From assembly GCA_947243855.1 (NCBI GenBank), contig CAMXIK010000005.1, forward strand, positions 62,001-126,000: a stretch of DNA of 64,000 bases, in the 5' to 3' direction. This document shows, piece after piece, positions 18,001 through 25,840 of this stretch. Every line of letters begins with the position of its first letter. Position 1 is the first letter of the stretch. The notes beneath the pieces were generated by a model. It made no database searches. It worked only from the letters and a program-made list of their open reading frames with translations, and was not told the origin of the DNA. This DNA is from an uncultured Lachnospiraceae bacterium (GTDB taxonomy: Bacteria; Bacillota; Clostridia; Lachnospirales; Lachnospiraceae). The position numbers and the translations under genes were made by a program.

Positions 18001-18038
18001 CGCCGTCTGTTCTCCCTTTTCCGTTTCGTTTTGTATGT

Positions 18039-19121
18039 TTACGCTAGTATCCGCGACACTTCCTCCATATAGGCCGCCGTCACCAGCTTTCGGTCAAACT
18101 CCCGCTCCATCTTCTCCCTGCCGCGACGCCCCATGGCCGCCCGTTCCTGTGTGGAGAGAGAAAGGAATTTTTCCATAGCGTCTATCAATTCAACAGGTTT
18201 CCCCGGCGTAAAGCCAAAACCTGTCACGCCTTCCTCAAAGGCTTCCTTACAGCCGCTGATGTTCGAAGCGATCACCGCTCTGCCCGTAGCCGCGCCCTCA
18301 ATGAGCGCGTTGGACATCCCCTCATGAAAGGAAGCTACCACAATCGCGTCAGCCGCTGCCAAATACTCATGTACCTGCGTATGAAAGCCGATCTGCCGGA
18401 TTACGCCCTCCTTTTCCAGATCGTCTAACAGCTCCTGATAATCCTCGTCACAGTAACCCATAATATCAAAAAATACCCGGTTACTATGTAAACGCTTGGC
18501 CGCCTCGATATATTCGAGGATGCCCCGCTCCTTCATCACCCGGCCTACAAAGAGGAAATGCGTTTCCTCCCTTTCCGAATACGGCTCGTAGGTGTGTTTT
18601 TCCAAACTCACGCCGGAGCCCATGACCATCCGCGTCCGCTTCGCCGTAATGCCCATGCTCTGAAAAATGCCTTTGTTCTCCTCATTCTGGAAAAACACGC
18701 AGGCTGCCCGTCTTAGGCCCGCACGATACATTCCGACAATCAGTTTAAGAAGAAGGCCCGTCCTGTCAAAAGCGCCCCCAAGCCCCGTGATGGTGGCAAT
18801 ATAGGGAATCTTTTTCATGCCTGCCGCTAATCCGCCGTAGATATTCGGCTTGATCGTGTAGGTCACTGCCAGATCCGGCTTAATCTCTTTCATCATTTTA
18901 CCGTAAGCGCGGTATAACTTCAAGTCCTCAAACGGATTGATGCCTCTGCGGTTGATCGGGGTTTTAAGGATATGACAGCCCAGATCCTTTAGTTCCTTCT
19001 CTTTTACGTCATCCGGCATACTCACGTGCACTTCGTATTTTTGACACAGCGCTTCTATAAACTCACCGCGGAAGTCGTATAATCCGCCCGAAGAGTTTGT
19101 CAGAACCAACACTTTTTTCAT
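18039..19121 (-). CDS. Glycosyltransferase family 4 (PglA/WbnH-like)
   Basis: 360 residues. The opening TNSSGGLYDFRGEFIEALC and the block TYTIKPNIYGGLAAGMKKIPYI are typical of PglA-like enzymes, which add a HexNAc to a membrane-bound first sugar. The donor domain has FVGRVMKERGILEYIEA and SFHEGMSNALIEGAATGR. The operon's PglC-like phosphoglycosyl transferase lies three genes upstream, so this is the best candidate for the second sugar of the repeat unit. It abuts the ATP-grasp gene directly (stop of one next to the ATG of the other). The specificity is inferred from family resemblance only. Confidence 0.87.
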   Translation of the reverse strand: MKKVLVLTNSSGGLYDFRGEFIEALCQKYEVHVSMPDDVKEKELKDLGCHILKTPINRRGINPFEDLKLYRAYGKMMKEIKPDLAVTYTIKPNIYGGLAAGMKKIPYIATITGLGGAFDRTGLLLKLIVGMYRAGLRRAACVFFQNEENKGIFQSMGITAKRTRMVMGSGVSLEKHTYEPYSEREETHFLFVGRVMKERGILEYIEAAKRLHSNRVFFDIMGYCDEDYQELLDDLEKEGVIRQIGFHTQVHEYLAAADAIVVASFHEGMSNALIEGAATGRAVIASNISGCKEAFEEGVTGFGFTPGKPVELIDAMEKFLSLSTQERAAMGRRGREKMEREFDRKLVTAAYMEEVSRILA

Positions 19122-20114
19122 CTATGGTACAATCTCCTCCCCAGCCATATCCCGTATCATCACTTCATTATACTTCATCATGCAGATCCCTTCCCGATAC
19201 GCCCCAATCCGCACCTCGTTCTCCTGTCCGGAGAGGTTTTTCACCACAGCCGCAGCCATATTCACGCCGCAGCCATAGGCATGGGGATAACCGCCGCCAA
19301 AACGGGGATTGACCTCTGAAATATAATAAACGCCGCCAATCTCAAAAATATCGATGTCTATCATACCGCGGAAACCGCATTTTTCCGAGAAATCCCGTAT
19401 CAGGGAAAACAGCCCTTCATCCTTAAAGGACACCGACTTATCGGTCTCCCCAGCCCGCATCTTGATCTTCTTTTTTACGAAGATATCCGTACATTTCCCA
19501 GAAATCATGTCCACATACACGTCCGCACCGTATTCCTGTCCGTCCATGTACTCCTGAATCATCAGATCGTCATAGAGATTGCAGAGTACCTCGATCTCCT
19601 CTTTGCTTCCCACCTGATTGATGTGGATGCTGGCGCTGCCGCGCACCGGCTTCACGAATACCGGATAGTCAATCTCCCCGGCCTCTTTCGCCTGATAAAA
19701 GGACTCCTTATCCTCATAACATTTCGCCGTCGGTATCTGCATTTTCCCAAGCATTTCAAACATCTTGTATTTATCAAAACAGGTCTCCACCAGATCGTAG
19801 TCCGATACGATGGGTGTTGTCCCCACCGCCAAAAACGTCTCCCTCTCCTTGGCAAGCAGAGACAGCTCCGGATCAATCAAAGAAAAAACACCCGTTATTT
19901 TTTCTTTTTTGCAGATATCCAATATCACATCCAGATAATCCGGCGCCGTAATCCGGGGCACCAGATAAAAAGCATCCGCCTCATACACCGCAGGCGCAAG
20001 ATTAGAACAATCCGTGGCGATCACACGTCCCCTGCCTGAAAGCTCTTTCTTAAAATACTGTACCACCTTGTCGCGGGTGCCCGCGCTCAAAATTAGAATA
20101 TTCATACTCTCCAT
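19122..20114 (-). CDS. ATP-grasp ligase (carboxylate-amine ligase-like)
   Basis: 330 residues, three-part ATP-grasp fold of the carbamoyl-phosphate-synthase-like kind. N-terminal pre-ATP domain (about 1-110), YPVFVKPVRGSAS as the ATP-binding lysine loop (about 155-167), IQEYMDGQEYGADVYVD, and the metal-binding EVNPRFGGGYPHAYGCG near 270-286. Members activate a carboxylate as acyl phosphate and join it to an amine. Placed with UDP-GalNAcA genes, it could amidate the uronic acid or link an amino acid to a sugar; both are inference. A second ATP-grasp gene sits next to pseI at 45875. ATG 20105 is an alternative start. Confidence 0.8.
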   Translation of the reverse strand: MESMNILILSAGTRDKVVQYFKKELSGRGRVIATDCSNLAPAVYEADAFYLVPRITAPDYLDVILDICKKEKITGVFSLIDPELSLLAKERETFLAVGTTPIVSDYDLVETCFDKYKMFEMLGKMQIPTAKCYEDKESFYQAKEAGEIDYPVFVKPVRGSASIHINQVGSKEEIEVLCNLYDDLMIQEYMDGQEYGADVYVDMISGKCTDIFVKKKIKMRAGETDKSVSFKDEGLFSLIRDFSEKCGFRGMIDIDIFEIGGVYYISEVNPRFGGGYPHAYGCGVNMAAAVVKNLSGQENEVRIGAYREGICMMKYNEVMIRDMAGEEIVP

Positions 20115-20125
20115 CCTGTGCTTTC

Positions 20126-21598
20126 TTACTTATCTACTCTTATAATCTCCCAATACCCGCTTTTAGGAGACCCGTGTCGGATTAAAATTCCCTTCTCCTT
20201 AAGTTTTTTGATATTAGACTCTACATTCCTGCTTGCTATCCCAATTTGATCTGCCAGTTTTGCAGCTGAAAGCTTAGAGTTCAACGATAAAAGATCCAGT
20301 ATTTTTGTTTGTGTTTCATTCAAAGCTTCTCCGATGTTTCTCCGATGTTCCTCCGATGTTCCTCCGATGTTCCTCCGATGTTCCTCCGATGCTTCTCCGT
20401 GTTTCTCCGATGCCCCTTTATCATCGCCCAATGCCTTCTCTGGCCGGCTCCGATAGAGATTTACCCTGAACATATCGTCAAAAACCTGAATCTTAGGAAT
20501 CGGCAGGCCATAGTCTTTGGCCGCTTCCTGTATTCTTCGGATTCCAGTTCCCCATGCCTCAATCAGTCCCATTTGGCTAAAAACATTGGCAATTATTCTG
20601 TTCCTGAGCTTTGAATGGCCACTCATAATCTCTTCATAAGTAAGCCCATTATACAACCCTCCCGGTGATGTAACTTCCACCCTGTCGTCATACACTGCCA
20701 CCTGCACGCAGGAAGGCTCCGCAAAATTTCGATGGCAATGCGCATTGATAATCATTTCACGGATCGCTTCCACAGGAAGCTCATACGCTTCTTTTCTGAC
20801 CAGTCCCTCAATTGTTGCACCCAGTCTGATATTCCGCAGAACAAAAGCCGCCGCATTTTCAATCTGCTCATAAACAGAACCTGTAAATTCCCGCTTATCA
20901 AGAAAAACATTTCTCTCCGTTCCCTTAAATACCGCACATTGCGTTTTAGAAAACGGGAAAAAATCTGATGTCAACAAAACAAAGGCATTCGACACAAGCC
21001 ATGCCCCTTCTTTCTCCCTCAAAAGCCTCCAATTAACAAGCTGGGAAACAGTTACTTTACGCTCGGACATTCCCGCTTCTTCCCGGCATTTTGTTATATC
21101 TGCACAAAGTTTTTTTATTTCCTCTTTCGATGCCACATAACCTATACAGACCATTTCATCCCACGAAATACGGGCGCCTTCCATTTCCAGTTCTTTGATC
21201 TTTTCCGAATCCGCTGGCCTGGAAGTACCCGCAAAGCGAATAAATGTCCCATTCTCTTTCCCTTTTGATTTCAGATAATAAGGTCTATTGGGTTCTGGCG
21301 CTACCGTAACGACAACAACCGTATGTCCATCAACTGTCTGTAATTCAATATTTGGTACAATCTGTGGCACACAGGAATCCGCAACGGCATTTGCAATATT
21401 GTCCATTATTTGAAAAGCGACATCATTATCTACGCCTATCGTTTCCCGCGTCGCGTCATCTACCCCGATCACCAACCGGCCGCCCTGAGAATTGGCAAAC
21501 GCGATAATCGTTTTAATATATTTTTCCGAATCTTTTGGCAGTGTTACCTTAAATTCAATATTTTTCGATTCCCCGCGCACTATTTCCTCAATCGTCAT
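20126..21598 (-). CDS. AlbA_2/Schlafen-type ATP-binding putative transcriptional regulator
   Basis: 490 residues. N-terminal AlbA_2 domain (about 5-130) with GESKNIEFK and NSQGGRLVIGVDD; a middle part with the PVEAIREMIINAHCHRNF block of the HATPase_c_4-like domain (about 280-380); and a C-terminal winged helix (about 435-490, ETQTKILDLL ... GYWEI). These proteins are widespread putative regulators of unclear target. Between the ATPase-like and winged-helix parts is an 11-residue repeat (EEHRRNIGGTS, EEHRRNIGEAL) encoded by an 11-base DNA repeat (20330-20395). Unit gain or loss would break the frame and remove the winged helix. It is inserted between PglC-like and ATP-grasp genes, so it may control the operon it sits in. 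Confidence 0.82.
   Translation of the reverse strand: MTIEEIVRGESKNIEFKVTLPKDSEKYIKTIIAFANSQGGRLVIGVDDATRETIGVDNDVAFQIMDNIANAVADSCVPQIVPNIELQTVDGHTVVVVTVAPEPNRPYYLKSKGKENGTFIRFAGTSRPADSEKIKELEMEGARISWDEMVCIGYVASKEEIKKLCADITKCREEAGMSERKVTVSQLVNWRLLREKEGAWLVSNAFVLLTSDFFPFSKTQCAVFKGTERNVFLDKREFTGSVYEQIENAAAFVLRNIRLGATIEGLVRKEAYELPVEAIREMIINAHCHRNFAEPSCVQVAVYDDRVEVTSPGGLYNGLTYEEIMSGHSKLRNRIIANVFSQMGLIEAWGTGIRRIQEAAKDYGLPIPKIQVFDDMFRVNLYRSRPEKALGDDKGASEKHGEASEEHRRNIGGTSEEHRRNIGEALNETQTKILDLLSLNSKLSAAKLADQIGIASRNVESNIKKLKEKGILIRHGSPKSGYWEIIRVDK
20330..20395 (-). repeat. 11-bp tandem repeat inside the AlbA_2 regulator gene
   Basis: Six adjacent 11-base units, plus-strand form CTCCGATGTTC. The four at 20341-20384 are identical; one variant lies on each side (20330-20340 ending TTT, 20385-20395 ending CTT). 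Degenerate copies continue to about 20416 (one with 10 bases). The unit is not a multiple of three, so a change of one or two units would shift the reading frame; three units make the 11-residue protein repeat. Confidence 0.9.
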
Positions 21599-21657
21599 TC
21601 CGCCGATCTCCCATCATGTCATATCCTGTAACCGCACTTCCTTCTTCCACTACATTC

Positions 21658-22299
21658 TCAAAGGCTCTTCTCACGCGCTTCAAGCTGTTTCTTCCGAATC
21701 TCCGCAAAATTTCCTTCCGCCGCGTTGGTGTCCTCCGCCACCTCGTCGGTATGTCCAAGCACCGTCTGCACCGTCATCCAAAGCACCTTCAAATCCATGC
21801 CGAAGGTCAGATGTTCCACATACTCCACATCCTTCTGAAACCGCCTGTCCCAATCAAGGAAATTGCGTCCGCTCACCTGCGCCAGCCCTGTGAGTCCCGG
21901 CCGCACGCTGTGCCGCAGACGCTCGCGCTCCGTATAGTAGGGCAGATAAGAAACAAGCAGCGGCCTCGGACCGATGATGCTCATATCGCCTTTTACAATA
22001 TTAAAAAGCTCCGGCAGCTCGTCCAGACTCGTGGCACGCAGAAACTTTCCGAATTTCGTCAGCCGCTCCGCATCCGGCAGAAGATTTCCCTCTGCGTCTC
22101 TTTTGTCCGTCATGGTGCGGAATTTACAGAGGGTAAAAATCTTCTCGTCTTTTCCCGGCCGCTCCTGCCGAAATAGGATCGGGCTTCCTAATTTCACTCT
22201 CACCAGAACCGCCAAAACAATCAGTATGGGGCTGAGTACGATAATGCCGCACAGGGACAAAATAAAGTCCAAACTTCTCTTACCATATTTCTTATACAT
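21658..22299 (-). CDS. Phosphoglycosyl transferase (PglC-like, starts the lipid-linked sugar)
   Basis: 213 residues, the small monotopic form (PglC size, no extra N-terminal membrane domain as in WbaP). An N-terminal hydrophobic re-entrant helix (about 11-34), then KFRTM, the catalytic Asp93-Glu94 pair in TSLDELPELFN, GPRPLL, and the RPGLTGLAQVSGR block. It would move a HexNAc-1-phosphate, possibly the PglF/PglE product, to undecaprenyl phosphate. It is the first gene behind the strong promoter at 22324-22352, so it heads the operon running to 1272. The C-terminal tail (about 180-213) is charged and longer than needed. Confidence 0.92.
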   Translation of the reverse strand: MYKKYGKRSLDFILSLCGIIVLSPILIVLAVLVRVKLGSPILFRQERPGKDEKIFTLCKFRTMTDKRDAEGNLLPDAERLTKFGKFLRATSLDELPELFNIVKGDMSIIGPRPLLVSYLPYYTERERLRHSVRPGLTGLAQVSGRNFLDWDRRFQKDVEYVEHLTFGMDLKVLWMTVQTVLGHTDEVAEDTNAAEGNFAEIRKKQLEAREKSL

Positions 22300-22323
22300 A
22301 TATTGTTCCTCTCTGAGGGTAAA

Positions 22324-22352
22324 TTATAGCATAAATACATCTGATTGTCTTC
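22324..22352 (-). promoter_or_regulatory. Strong extended -10 promoter of the pglC-like operon
   Basis: Minus-strand reading: -35 AAGACA (22347-22352), 17-base spacer, TGC then a perfect TATAAT (22324-22329). It lies 25 bases upstream of the ATG at 22299 and follows the stop of the GNAT gene (22380). The next roughly 21 kb to 1272 have short gaps and frequent overlaps and show no other obvious promoter. Confidence 0.7.
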
Positions 22353-22379
22353 CCAACTCCGCAAAATTATCAAGCGTTT

Positions 22380-22922
22380 TTATCTCAGTTCCTTATGAAA
22401 ATACAGCACTAAATCATCATCATTACAGCACGCCGCATAAGGCTCGCACACCTTGTCGCAATACCACACACCGCTGCCGTCCGGAATGTACCCACGCTTC
22501 ACATACATTCTCTGGGCGCTGCCGTAACCGCTGTGCAGTCCCACGCCCAGATATACCTTATCGCTGTATTCTCTGGCAATTCGCTCCGCCACATCCATAA
22601 GTTTACTACCGATCCCGTGACGCCTGTACTTTTCAAGAACGCCAAAATCCACAATCTCCGGATATCCTTTACCCGCGTACGCGCCCCACTCGGATTTCGG
22701 ATAAATATTAATATATCCCGCCGCCTTTCCCTGATACTCCGCCACCAGAACGACAGCATTTTTCTCCTGCCTGTCCCGCAGACGCATCTCATATTTATCA
22801 ATGCTTGCGTCCCACCCCTGCGCAATCTCTTCCGCCGTAATAATCACCGCGTCTTCCTGCCGCATATCCCGGATAGTAATCTGATCGTCTGCATAATAGA
22901 TTTGATTATGTTGCTCTGTCAT
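22380..22922 (-). CDS. GNAT-family N-acetyltransferase
   Basis: 180 residues. The acetyl-CoA binding block is FGVLEKYRRHGIGSKLM (about 92-108), the R-x-x-G-x-G/A signature, preceded by VVLVAEYQGKAAGYINIY. The first about 50 residues are variable. It overlaps the DUF4143 ATPase gene upstream by 17 bases. It is not a left-handed-helix enzyme, so it is not a PglD homologue, although acetylation of a nucleotide amino sugar cannot be excluded. It could equally be an unrelated acetyltransferase travelling with the ATPase. Substrate unknown. Confidence 0.85.
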   Translation of the reverse strand: MTEQHNQIYYADDQITIRDMRQEDAVIITAEEIAQGWDASIDKYEMRLRDRQEKNAVVLVAEYQGKAAGYINIYPKSEWGAYAGKGYPEIVDFGVLEKYRRHGIGSKLMDVAERIAREYSDKVYLGVGLHSGYGSAQRMYVKRGYIPDGSGVWYCDKVCEPYAACCNDDDLVLYFHKELR

Positions 22923-24114
22923 CCTGCGCCTCCATCAAAAATCTTATCACGTTCTTATGAATAATCCCCTCCCGCGAAAAATCAAACTTATCCATAGAAA
23001 GCACATACTTCGGATAATTGTCCGCAATCGCTGAAAAAGCGCCGAACTCCCTGTCAACCACCGACTGCTCCGCCAAATAATAGGCCACCTGATAATATTC
23101 TCTTTTCTCGCCCTTAACCGCCACAAAATCTACTTCTCCGTTCGGTATCTTTCCGACGTACACCTCATAGTCCCGATTTCTAAGCTCATTGTAAACGATA
23201 TTTTCAAGCATGGCGCCCATTTCCAGTTTATAGCCGCTGTTGTGAATCCGCCCCAGCCCCAGATCCGTCAAAAAATATTTGTCCAGCGTCGTGAGCAGCT
23301 GCTTTCCGCGAATATCATAACGCTGCGCTTTACTGACAATCAGGGATGCCTGTATATGCTCTAGGTAATTATACAGCGTCTGCGCACTGACCGCCCTGTC
23401 CACGCTCTTAAAATAATTCAAAATCCCCTTTGCCGAAAAAGTCTGGGACGGATTCAGCATCAGATATTCCATAATACGGTTGATTAAATCTACCTCTTTT
23501 GCCCCAACTCTCTGGACAATATCCCGCAGGACAATAGAATTATATAAATCCTGCAAAAAAGTCCTTGTCTCCGTTTCCCCTGCCATGGCAAACCTCTGCG
23601 GCATACCTCCCCAGTTCATGTATTCGATCAGGTCTTCATCCGACGGCTCCTGTATTCGCCTGATTTCGCAGTATTCAACAAAGGAAAAAGGCGTTACCCG
23701 AAAGCTCACATACCGCCCCGATAATAAGGTTGCCAGTTCACCCGACAACAGTTTTCCGTTGGAACCAGTGATAAAAATGCTCACATCCCACGTCGCCCGG
23801 AAGGAATTGATTACCCGCTCAAATTCCTTTACCATCTGAATTTCATCAAAAAAGAGATAATATTTCTCTTCGTTTTTTCTTTGCCCGCAAATATATTGAT
23901 ATAATTGCTCCGCATCTGTAATAGAGGAATACTGAAAGTCCTCAAAGTTCATATAAATGATTTGCGATTCCTCAACACCGCTTTTCACAAGTTCATCCAT
24001 AATCTGCCGCAGAAGAACCGATTTTCCCGAACGCCGCAGACCGATCAAAACTTTGATCAATTCGCTGTCATAAAATGGTCTGATTTTCTTTAAAATCCGT
24101 TCCCGGATAACCAT
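22906..24114 (-). CDS. AAA ATPase with DUF4143 C-terminal domain
   Basis: 402 residues. Walker A GLRRSGKS at 25-32, Walker B FFDEIQ near residue 93, sensor-like ITGSNGKL, and then a winged-helix/DUF4143 region ending in a PD-(D/E)xK-like part (ENIVYNELRNRDYEVY ... NGEVDFVAVKG). These lone ATPases are common in Clostridia and Bacteroidetes, often at variable loci; their biological role is unsettled. It has no evident link to glycan synthesis. Upstream lies an AT-rich segment with a likely promoter and a perfect 19-base palindrome. A second ATPase of related design (DUF234 type) is at 37994. Confidence 0.85.
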   Translation of the reverse strand: MVIRERILKKIRPFYDSELIKVLIGLRRSGKSVLLRQIMDELVKSGVEESQIIYMNFEDFQYSSITDAEQLYQYICGQRKNEEKYYLFFDEIQMVKEFERVINSFRATWDVSIFITGSNGKLLSGELATLLSGRYVSFRVTPFSFVEYCEIRRIQEPSDEDLIEYMNWGGMPQRFAMAGETETRTFLQDLYNSIVLRDIVQRVGAKEVDLINRIMEYLMLNPSQTFSAKGILNYFKSVDRAVSAQTLYNYLEHIQASLIVSKAQRYDIRGKQLLTTLDKYFLTDLGLGRIHNSGYKLEMGAMLENIVYNELRNRDYEVYVGKIPNGEVDFVAVKGEKREYYQVAYYLAEQSVVDREFGAFSAIADNYPKYVLSMDKFDFSREGIIHKNVIRFLMEAQDDRAT

Positions 24115-24145
24115 GGCAATCCTCCGTCGAAAATGATATATTGAT

Positions 24146-24151
24146 AGTATA
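24146..24151 (-). promoter_or_regulatory. Possible -10 element for the DUF4143 ATPase gene
   Basis: TATACT on the minus strand, 31 bases upstream of the ATG at 24114, with GGAGG correctly placed before the ATG. Only a weak -35 (TTATAG, 24168-24173) precedes it, so this is tentative. The surrounding bases are much more AT-rich than the rest of the window. Confidence 0.4.
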
Positions 24152-24190
24152 CCCCTTACTTATATAACTATAATAGAATAATCCGCAAAA

Positions 24191-24230
24191 AAAGTAAAGT
24201 TATTTTGATACATCAAAATAACTTTACTTT
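24191..24230. promoter_or_regulatory. Perfect 19-bp inverted repeat (terminator or operator)
   Basis: Arms at 24191-24209 (AAAGTAAAGTTATTTTGAT) and 24212-24230 are exact reverse complements separated by two bases. On the minus strand the structure comes 20 bases after the DUF2164 stop and ends in seven T, so it can act as an intrinsic terminator even though the stem is AT-rich. It also stands upstream of the ATPase promoter, so an operator role is possible. Confidence 0.75.
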
Positions 24231-24249
24231 CTCGCCAACTTATTACTGT

Positions 24250-24489
24250 CTATCTTATATCTTGATACAGCGCATAATAATCCGTCTCCATATTATCCGC
24301 GTACCTGTCGTAAAACTGTTTTGCGTCATCCAGCGCCTTATTATAAATATGCTTTCCCAGCATTTCCTGAAAAAAGTCCAATATCCGGCCGGTGCCGATC
24401 ACACCCAATTCCAGATCGTACTCCTCCCTGAAAAAAGCCGCAATCTCGTCGCACATCTGCGCCCTATCCTTTTCCTGTAAACTGTCCAT
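24250..24489 (-). CDS. Small DUF2164-like protein
   Basis: 79 residues, acidic, predicted all-helical and cytoplasmic. The pattern AAFFREEYDLELGVIGTGRILDFF ... YNKALDDA (residues about 17-57) is that of the DUF2164 family of small uncharacterised bacterial proteins. It starts 24 bases after the PglE-like aminotransferase stop and seems to end that transcription unit, because a palindrome with a T-run follows. No function can be deduced; it may be a passenger. Confidence 0.75.
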   Translation of the reverse strand: MDSLQEKDRAQMCDEIAAFFREEYDLELGVIGTGRILDFFQEMLGKHIYNKALDDAKQFYDRYADNMETDYYALYQDIR

Positions 24490-24512
24490 GCTCTTGTCTG
24501 CGCCTCCTGCCT

Positions 24513-25643
24513 TTAAAACAACTCCTTCACCGTGCGGATAATCGCTTCCATTTCTTCATCCGTATTTTTAATGTCGCTGGGCAGACACAGTCCCCTCGCA
24601 AAGACTTCCTCGCCCACGCTCTTTCCGTCCCTGTTATGCGGCCAGAAATCGCAGTTTGCAAAAACAGGCTGCATGTGCATGGGCTTCCAAATCGGACGGG
24701 TTTCCGCGTTGAGCTTTTCGTCCAGTGTGTCCATTATCATATCAGGTGTTATTCCACAATCCGGTGCAACCGTCATGCAGGAAAGCCAGTTGTTGGCGTC
24801 CCCCTCCTCATTCATGGGATTCATCTGAATCGCGGGAATCTCTGCAAAAGCCGCCTTATACTGCTCGTAAATAGCCTTTTTCTTCGCCTTGTGCTCCTCC
24901 AAATGCAGAAGCTGCCCCCTGCCGATTCCGGCGGTGACATTGCTCATGCGGTAATTGTATCCGATCTGGGAGTGCTGATAGTGTCTGGCCTGATCTCTCG
25001 CCTGCGTAGCAAGAAACGTGACCTTCTTGGTTGCTTCCTCCTCGGCGGAGACAAACAATCCGCCCCCCGAAGTGGTAATAATTTTATTGCCGTTAAAGGA
25101 ATAAATTCCATACTTGCCAAAAGTCCCCGTATGCTTTCCGCGGTAGGTGCTGCCAAGGGATTCTGCAGCATCCTCGATCAAGGGCGTACCATGGGCCTCG
25201 CAGATCTCCATGATCTCGCCAAGCTTTGCGGGCGTACCATAAAGATGAACGCAGATCACCGCCTTAGGATTCGGGTATTTCTCATAAGCCCGTTTCAAAG
25301 CCTGCGGAGACATGTTCCAAGTGTCCGGCTCCGCGTCAATAAACACCGGCGTGCCGTTCTCATAGACAATCGGATTGCAGGAAGCGGAAAACGTCAGATC
25401 CGATACAAACACCACATCCCCCTGCTTCACCCCAAGAAGACGAAGCGCCATATGGATCGCCGCCGTTCCCGAGGACAAAGCCGCCGCATGGCCGCAGCCA
25501 GTGTACGCCGCCATTTCTTTTTCAAAGGCGTTCACATTAGGGCCAAGAGGAGCGATCCAGTTGGTATCGAAAGCTTCCTGAACAAACCTTTGCTCATCCC
25601 CGTGCATCGTGGGCGACGACATATAAATTCTTTTTCTCTCCAT
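24513..25643 (-). CDS. UDP-4-keto-6-deoxy-HexNAc 4-aminotransferase (PglE-like, DegT family)
   Basis: 376 residues, complete PLP enzyme of the DegT/DnrJ/EryC1 family. SSGTAAIHMAL phosphate-binding block near 57-67, EDAAESLGS near 166-174, and the PLP lysine in SFNGNKIITTSGGG (about residue 192). The opening KRIYMSSPTMHGDEQRFV and the GYNYRMSN block match PglE-like enzymes, which aminate UDP-4-keto-6-deoxy-GlcNAc. The matching dehydratase (PglF-like) is immediately upstream at 25841. No hexapeptide PglD acetyltransferase is in the window, so the 4-amino group may stay free, be formylated, or be acetylated by a GNAT. AGGAGGGG precedes the ATG. Confidence 0.87.
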   Translation of the reverse strand: MERKRIYMSSPTMHGDEQRFVQEAFDTNWIAPLGPNVNAFEKEMAAYTGCGHAAALSSGTAAIHMALRLLGVKQGDVVFVSDLTFSASCNPIVYENGTPVFIDAEPDTWNMSPQALKRAYEKYPNPKAVICVHLYGTPAKLGEIMEICEAHGTPLIEDAAESLGSTYRGKHTGTFGKYGIYSFNGNKIITTSGGGLFVSAEEEATKKVTFLATQARDQARHYQHSQIGYNYRMSNVTAGIGRGQLLHLEEHKAKKKAIYEQYKAAFAEIPAIQMNPMNEEGDANNWLSCMTVAPDCGITPDMIMDTLDEKLNAETRPIWKPMHMQPVFANCDFWPHNRDGKSVGEEVFARGLCLPSDIKNTDEEMEAIIRTVKELF

Positions 25644-25769
25644 GATAGTTTACCCCTCCTGAATTACTGATAAGCGTTCAACGTTCAGCCCACGCCCCTT
25701 CGCAAAGCCGCATCTCCGATGCTTTCCCGCTGCTTTGCAGCTAACTTTGCTCACAAGCGGGCGTTCCCT

Positions 25770-25830
25770 CAGAAAACTATCCGTCCGCCAAATTCATGCA
25801 AGCATGATTTGTCTGTCAAATAGTTTTCTG
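25770..25830. repeat. Large imperfect hairpin between pglF- and pglE-like genes
   Basis: Outer arms CAGAAAACTAT (25770-25780) and ATAGTTTTCTG (25820-25830) are exact reverse complements; inner arms AAATTCATGC and GCATGATTT (from 25790 to 25810) pair apart from one inserted base. There is no T-run after it, so it is not a typical terminator. On the minus strand it is followed by two more small hairpins (GCTGC-AAA-GCAGC and GCATC-GGA-GATGC). It fills most of the 197-base gap and may be a dispersed intergenic repeat or an RNA-processing element. Confidence 0.6.
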
Positions 25831-25840
25831 GCTGAACTGT

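Noticed and set aside
20330..20416. CRISPR-like array
   Set aside because: Units are 11 bases with no spacers and lie in a coding frame; a simple tandem repeat.
25770..25830. Intrinsic terminator
   Set aside because: No T-run follows on either strand and the downstream gene belongs to the same pathway.
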